Shown: positions 62,569 through 64,000 of the stretch, in pieces
Layout of the letters: every line of letters begins with the position of its first letter
Numbering within the stretch: position 1 is the stretch's first letter
Source of the DNA: Paenilisteria rustica
Lineage (GTDB): Bacteria; Bacillota; Bacilli; Lactobacillales; Listeriaceae
Direction: 5' to 3'
Assembly (NCBI RefSeq): GCF_013820765.1
Contig: NZ_JABJVM010000013.1
Coordinates: 1 to 64,000 of the forward strand
DNA length: 64,000 nt
Notes under the pieces: model-generated
The model's input: only the letters and a program-made list of their open reading frames with translations
What the model was told of the DNA's origin: nothing
Databases searched by the model: none
Made by a program: the position numbers and the translations under genes

Positions 62569-63614
62569 AATTACGGACGCTTATTTTACTTTCTTATGGG
62601 ATTGGCGTGATTATTGTAACGGTTGTGCTGGGCTTTAGCGCGTATCGGATGATTTTTAACACGCAATTCGTGATTTTTACGATTTTGATTACGCTTGGTG
62701 CGAGTACGCTTGCTTTTGTGATTAATTATTTGTTGATGCGGCCGGCACTTCGGTCGATTGATAAATTGGGAAAGGAAAGTCGCAAAATCGCGCAAGGTGA
62801 GTTTTCTGGGAAGGTCGAGGTGACGGGACCACTCGAAACACGGATGCTGGCGGAGGATTTCAATGAGATGTCGGAGCGGTTAGACGAGATGTTTCGGCAG
62901 ATTAAGGACGGAGAACTGGAGCGAAATGAGTTGATTGCGAATTTGTCGCATGATATTAAGACACCTATTGCATCGATTCGGTCGTTTTCGGAGGCACTTT
63001 TAGATGGAATGATTGCGACGGATGCGGAGCGGCAGCAGTATTTGCGGACGATTCAGCGGGAAACGATGCGATTGACGGATTTGGTTGATGAGTTGATGGA
63101 TGTCGCGGCGATTGATAAGAAAGAGCCAGTTTTGGAGCGGACGCGGATTTGGTTGGATCAGTTGCTGGTTGATGTTTTGGAGGCTTTTGATGTGCAGTTG
63201 AAGCGAGAGCATCGGGATGTGCATGTGGCGATTGCGCCGGACTGCCAGTTTGTGTATGCGGATCAGAAGTTTGTGACGCGGATTTTGTATAATTTGCTGG
63301 AGAATGCGTTGAAGTTTTCGGATGTGGGAACGGCGATTGAGATTAATGTGAGGCGGACGGAAGATGCTATTTTGTTTCGGGTGCAGGATCACGGACAGGG
63401 AATTTCAGCGGCGGAGCAGGAGCGGATTTTTGAGCGGTTGTATCGTGTGGAGAAATCGCGGAATTTGGCGCATGGTGGCTCGGGACTTGGGCTTCATATT
63501 GCAAAAAATTTAGCGGAGTTACACGGTGGTTCGCTGTGTGTGGAGAGCGAGCTCAATGTTGGTAGTACGTTTATTTTGGCGATACCGATTTGGAAAGAAG
63601 GGGAACTGGGATGA
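62565..63614 (+). CDS. Sensor histidine kinase
   Basis: A 349-aa kinase with two membrane helices near the N-terminus (about 5-60) and only a short extracellular loop, followed by HAMP (about 60-115), the phospho-histidine in NLSHDIKTPIAS, and the ATPase domain with LYNLLENALKFSD, VQDHGQGIS and GGSGLGLHIAK. The short loop suggests it senses something inside or within the membrane. It overlaps the response regulator at its start and the lipoprotein gene at its end (ATGA). The longer frame from 62526 was rejected. Confidence 0.93.
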   Translation: MKLRTLILLSYGIGVIIVTVVLGFSAYRMIFNTQFVIFTILITLGASTLAFVINYLLMRPALRSIDKLGKESRKIAQGEFSGKVEVTGPLETRMLAEDFNEMSERLDEMFRQIKDGELERNELIANLSHDIKTPIASIRSFSEALLDGMIATDAERQQYLRTIQRETMRLTDLVDELMDVAAIDKKEPVLERTRIWLDQLLVDVLEAFDVQLKREHRDVHVAIAPDCQFVYADQKFVTRILYNLLENALKFSDVGTAIEINVRRTEDAILFRVQDHGQGISAAEQERIFERLYRVEKSRNLAHGGSGLGLHIAKNLAELHGGSLCVESELNVGSTFILAIPIWKEGELG

Positions 63615-64000
63615 AGCGATTTGGCTTAATGGCAATGCTTGGATTATTGTTCGTTTTGGCGGCGTGCGGGAATAATAGCTCGTCGGATAGCGTGAAGGGC
63701 CAGGATTTTGCGCAGTTGGAAAAGGACGCGAAAGGTCAGACGGTGAATTTCTACATGTGGGGCGGGGATAAGAATATTAACGCCTACATCGACGATTTTG
63801 TGGCGCCGAAACTGAAAAAAGAGCAGGATATTACGCTGAAACGGGTGCCAATGGATACGGAGAAATTTATTCAGAAACTGAGCAGTGAGAAACAGGCTGG
63901 GAAGAAAAATGGTAGCGTGGATGTGGTTTGGATTAATGGTCAGAATTTCAAAACGGCAAAGGATGGCGGGCTGCTTTACGGTGAAATTACCGATCAGATT
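63611..64000 (+). CDS. YnjB-like ABC transporter substrate-binding lipoprotein (partial)
   Basis: The first 130 codons of a lipoprotein cut by the window edge. The lipobox is LFVLAACGN. After it FYMWGGDKNINAYIDDFVAP and SVDVVWINGQNF match the YnjB family of substrate-binding proteins, which works with YnjC permease and YnjD ATPase. It overlaps the kinase stop codon (ATGA), so the transporter is in the same operon as the two-component system and msrAB. The ligand is unknown. Confidence 0.85.
   Translation, partial: MKRFGLMAMLGLLFVLAACGNNSSSDSVKGQDFAQLEKDAKGQTVNFYMWGGDKNINAYIDDFVAPKLKKEQDITLKRVPMDTEKFIQKLSSEKQAGKKNGSVDVVWINGQNFKTAKDGGLLYGEITDQI

Overview
The window reads as a chromosomal segment of a Listeria-type firmicute, probably one of the species outside the L. 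monocytogenes group. The evidence is gene content and order: a tetR/SMR pair then ddl-murF, cshA, ydbST-cgoX-acpS-alr, mazEF-rsbRSTUVW-sigB-rsbX, tex-sprT, and an lmo0937-family small membrane protein. Protein families, low-to-moderate GC, AGGAGG ribosome binding sites and Gram-positive signals (lipoboxes, LPXTG, preQ1-I riboswitch, cre site) agree. Species cannot be fixed by reading alone.

Layout. 1-124 is the end of an ISL3-type insertion sequence that runs off the left edge. 256-5348: a hypothetical gene, TetR with a paired SMR efflux system framed by two copies of a palindromic repeat, then ddl and murF. 5407-8973: a large secreted M60-type metallopeptidase. 9202-11100: cshA with a roughly 300-nt leader. 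11351-12568: a secreted metalloprotease gene broken by an amber codon, plus a membrane-anchored partner. 12632-17307: aldo-keto reductase, MerR, YhgE/Pip and Rrf2 genes on the minus strand. 17476-18051: queT under a preQ1-I riboswitch. 19075-23907: ydbS-ydbT-cgoX-acpS-alr. 24126-29960: mazEF and the complete sigma-B stressosome/partner-switch operon with an internal sigma-B promoter. 30259-32878: tex and sprT. 32988-35246: an AT-rich two-gene AAA15 ATPase/RloB cassette of the abortive-infection type, next to tRNA-Asn and tRNA-Ser.

35655-42205 holds a minus-strand set (cellobiose-type EIIC, small membrane protein, anmK, mupG) divergent from a sortase-anchored GHL10 glycosidase. Together they look like a system that harvests peptidoglycan sugars. 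After tRNA-Glu and tRNA-Leu, 43570-50906 is a nine-gene operon: PRD regulator, amidohydrolase, small PRD protein, SFCGS protein, DUF4312, DUF4311, DUF4310, DgaE-like lyase and KDGP aldolase. It probably takes up and degrades an acidic amino sugar through an uncharacterised transporter. A tRNA-Ala and an AT-rich stretch with two small secreted/membrane proteins follow.

52800-56623 holds a lipoprotein, a ThrE-type exporter, MarR with an oxidoreductase, and the lmo0937-family protein. 56680-59049 is a scar: a 5'-truncated WHH-nuclease toxin and its SUKH immunity gene, lying between ISL3 transposase fragments. The right end carries PAP2 phosphatase and esterase genes, a membrane-anchored MsrAB, a two-component system, and the start of a YnjB-like substrate-binding lipoprotein cut by the window edge.

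No CRISPR array, rRNA operon, prophage or replication origin was seen.
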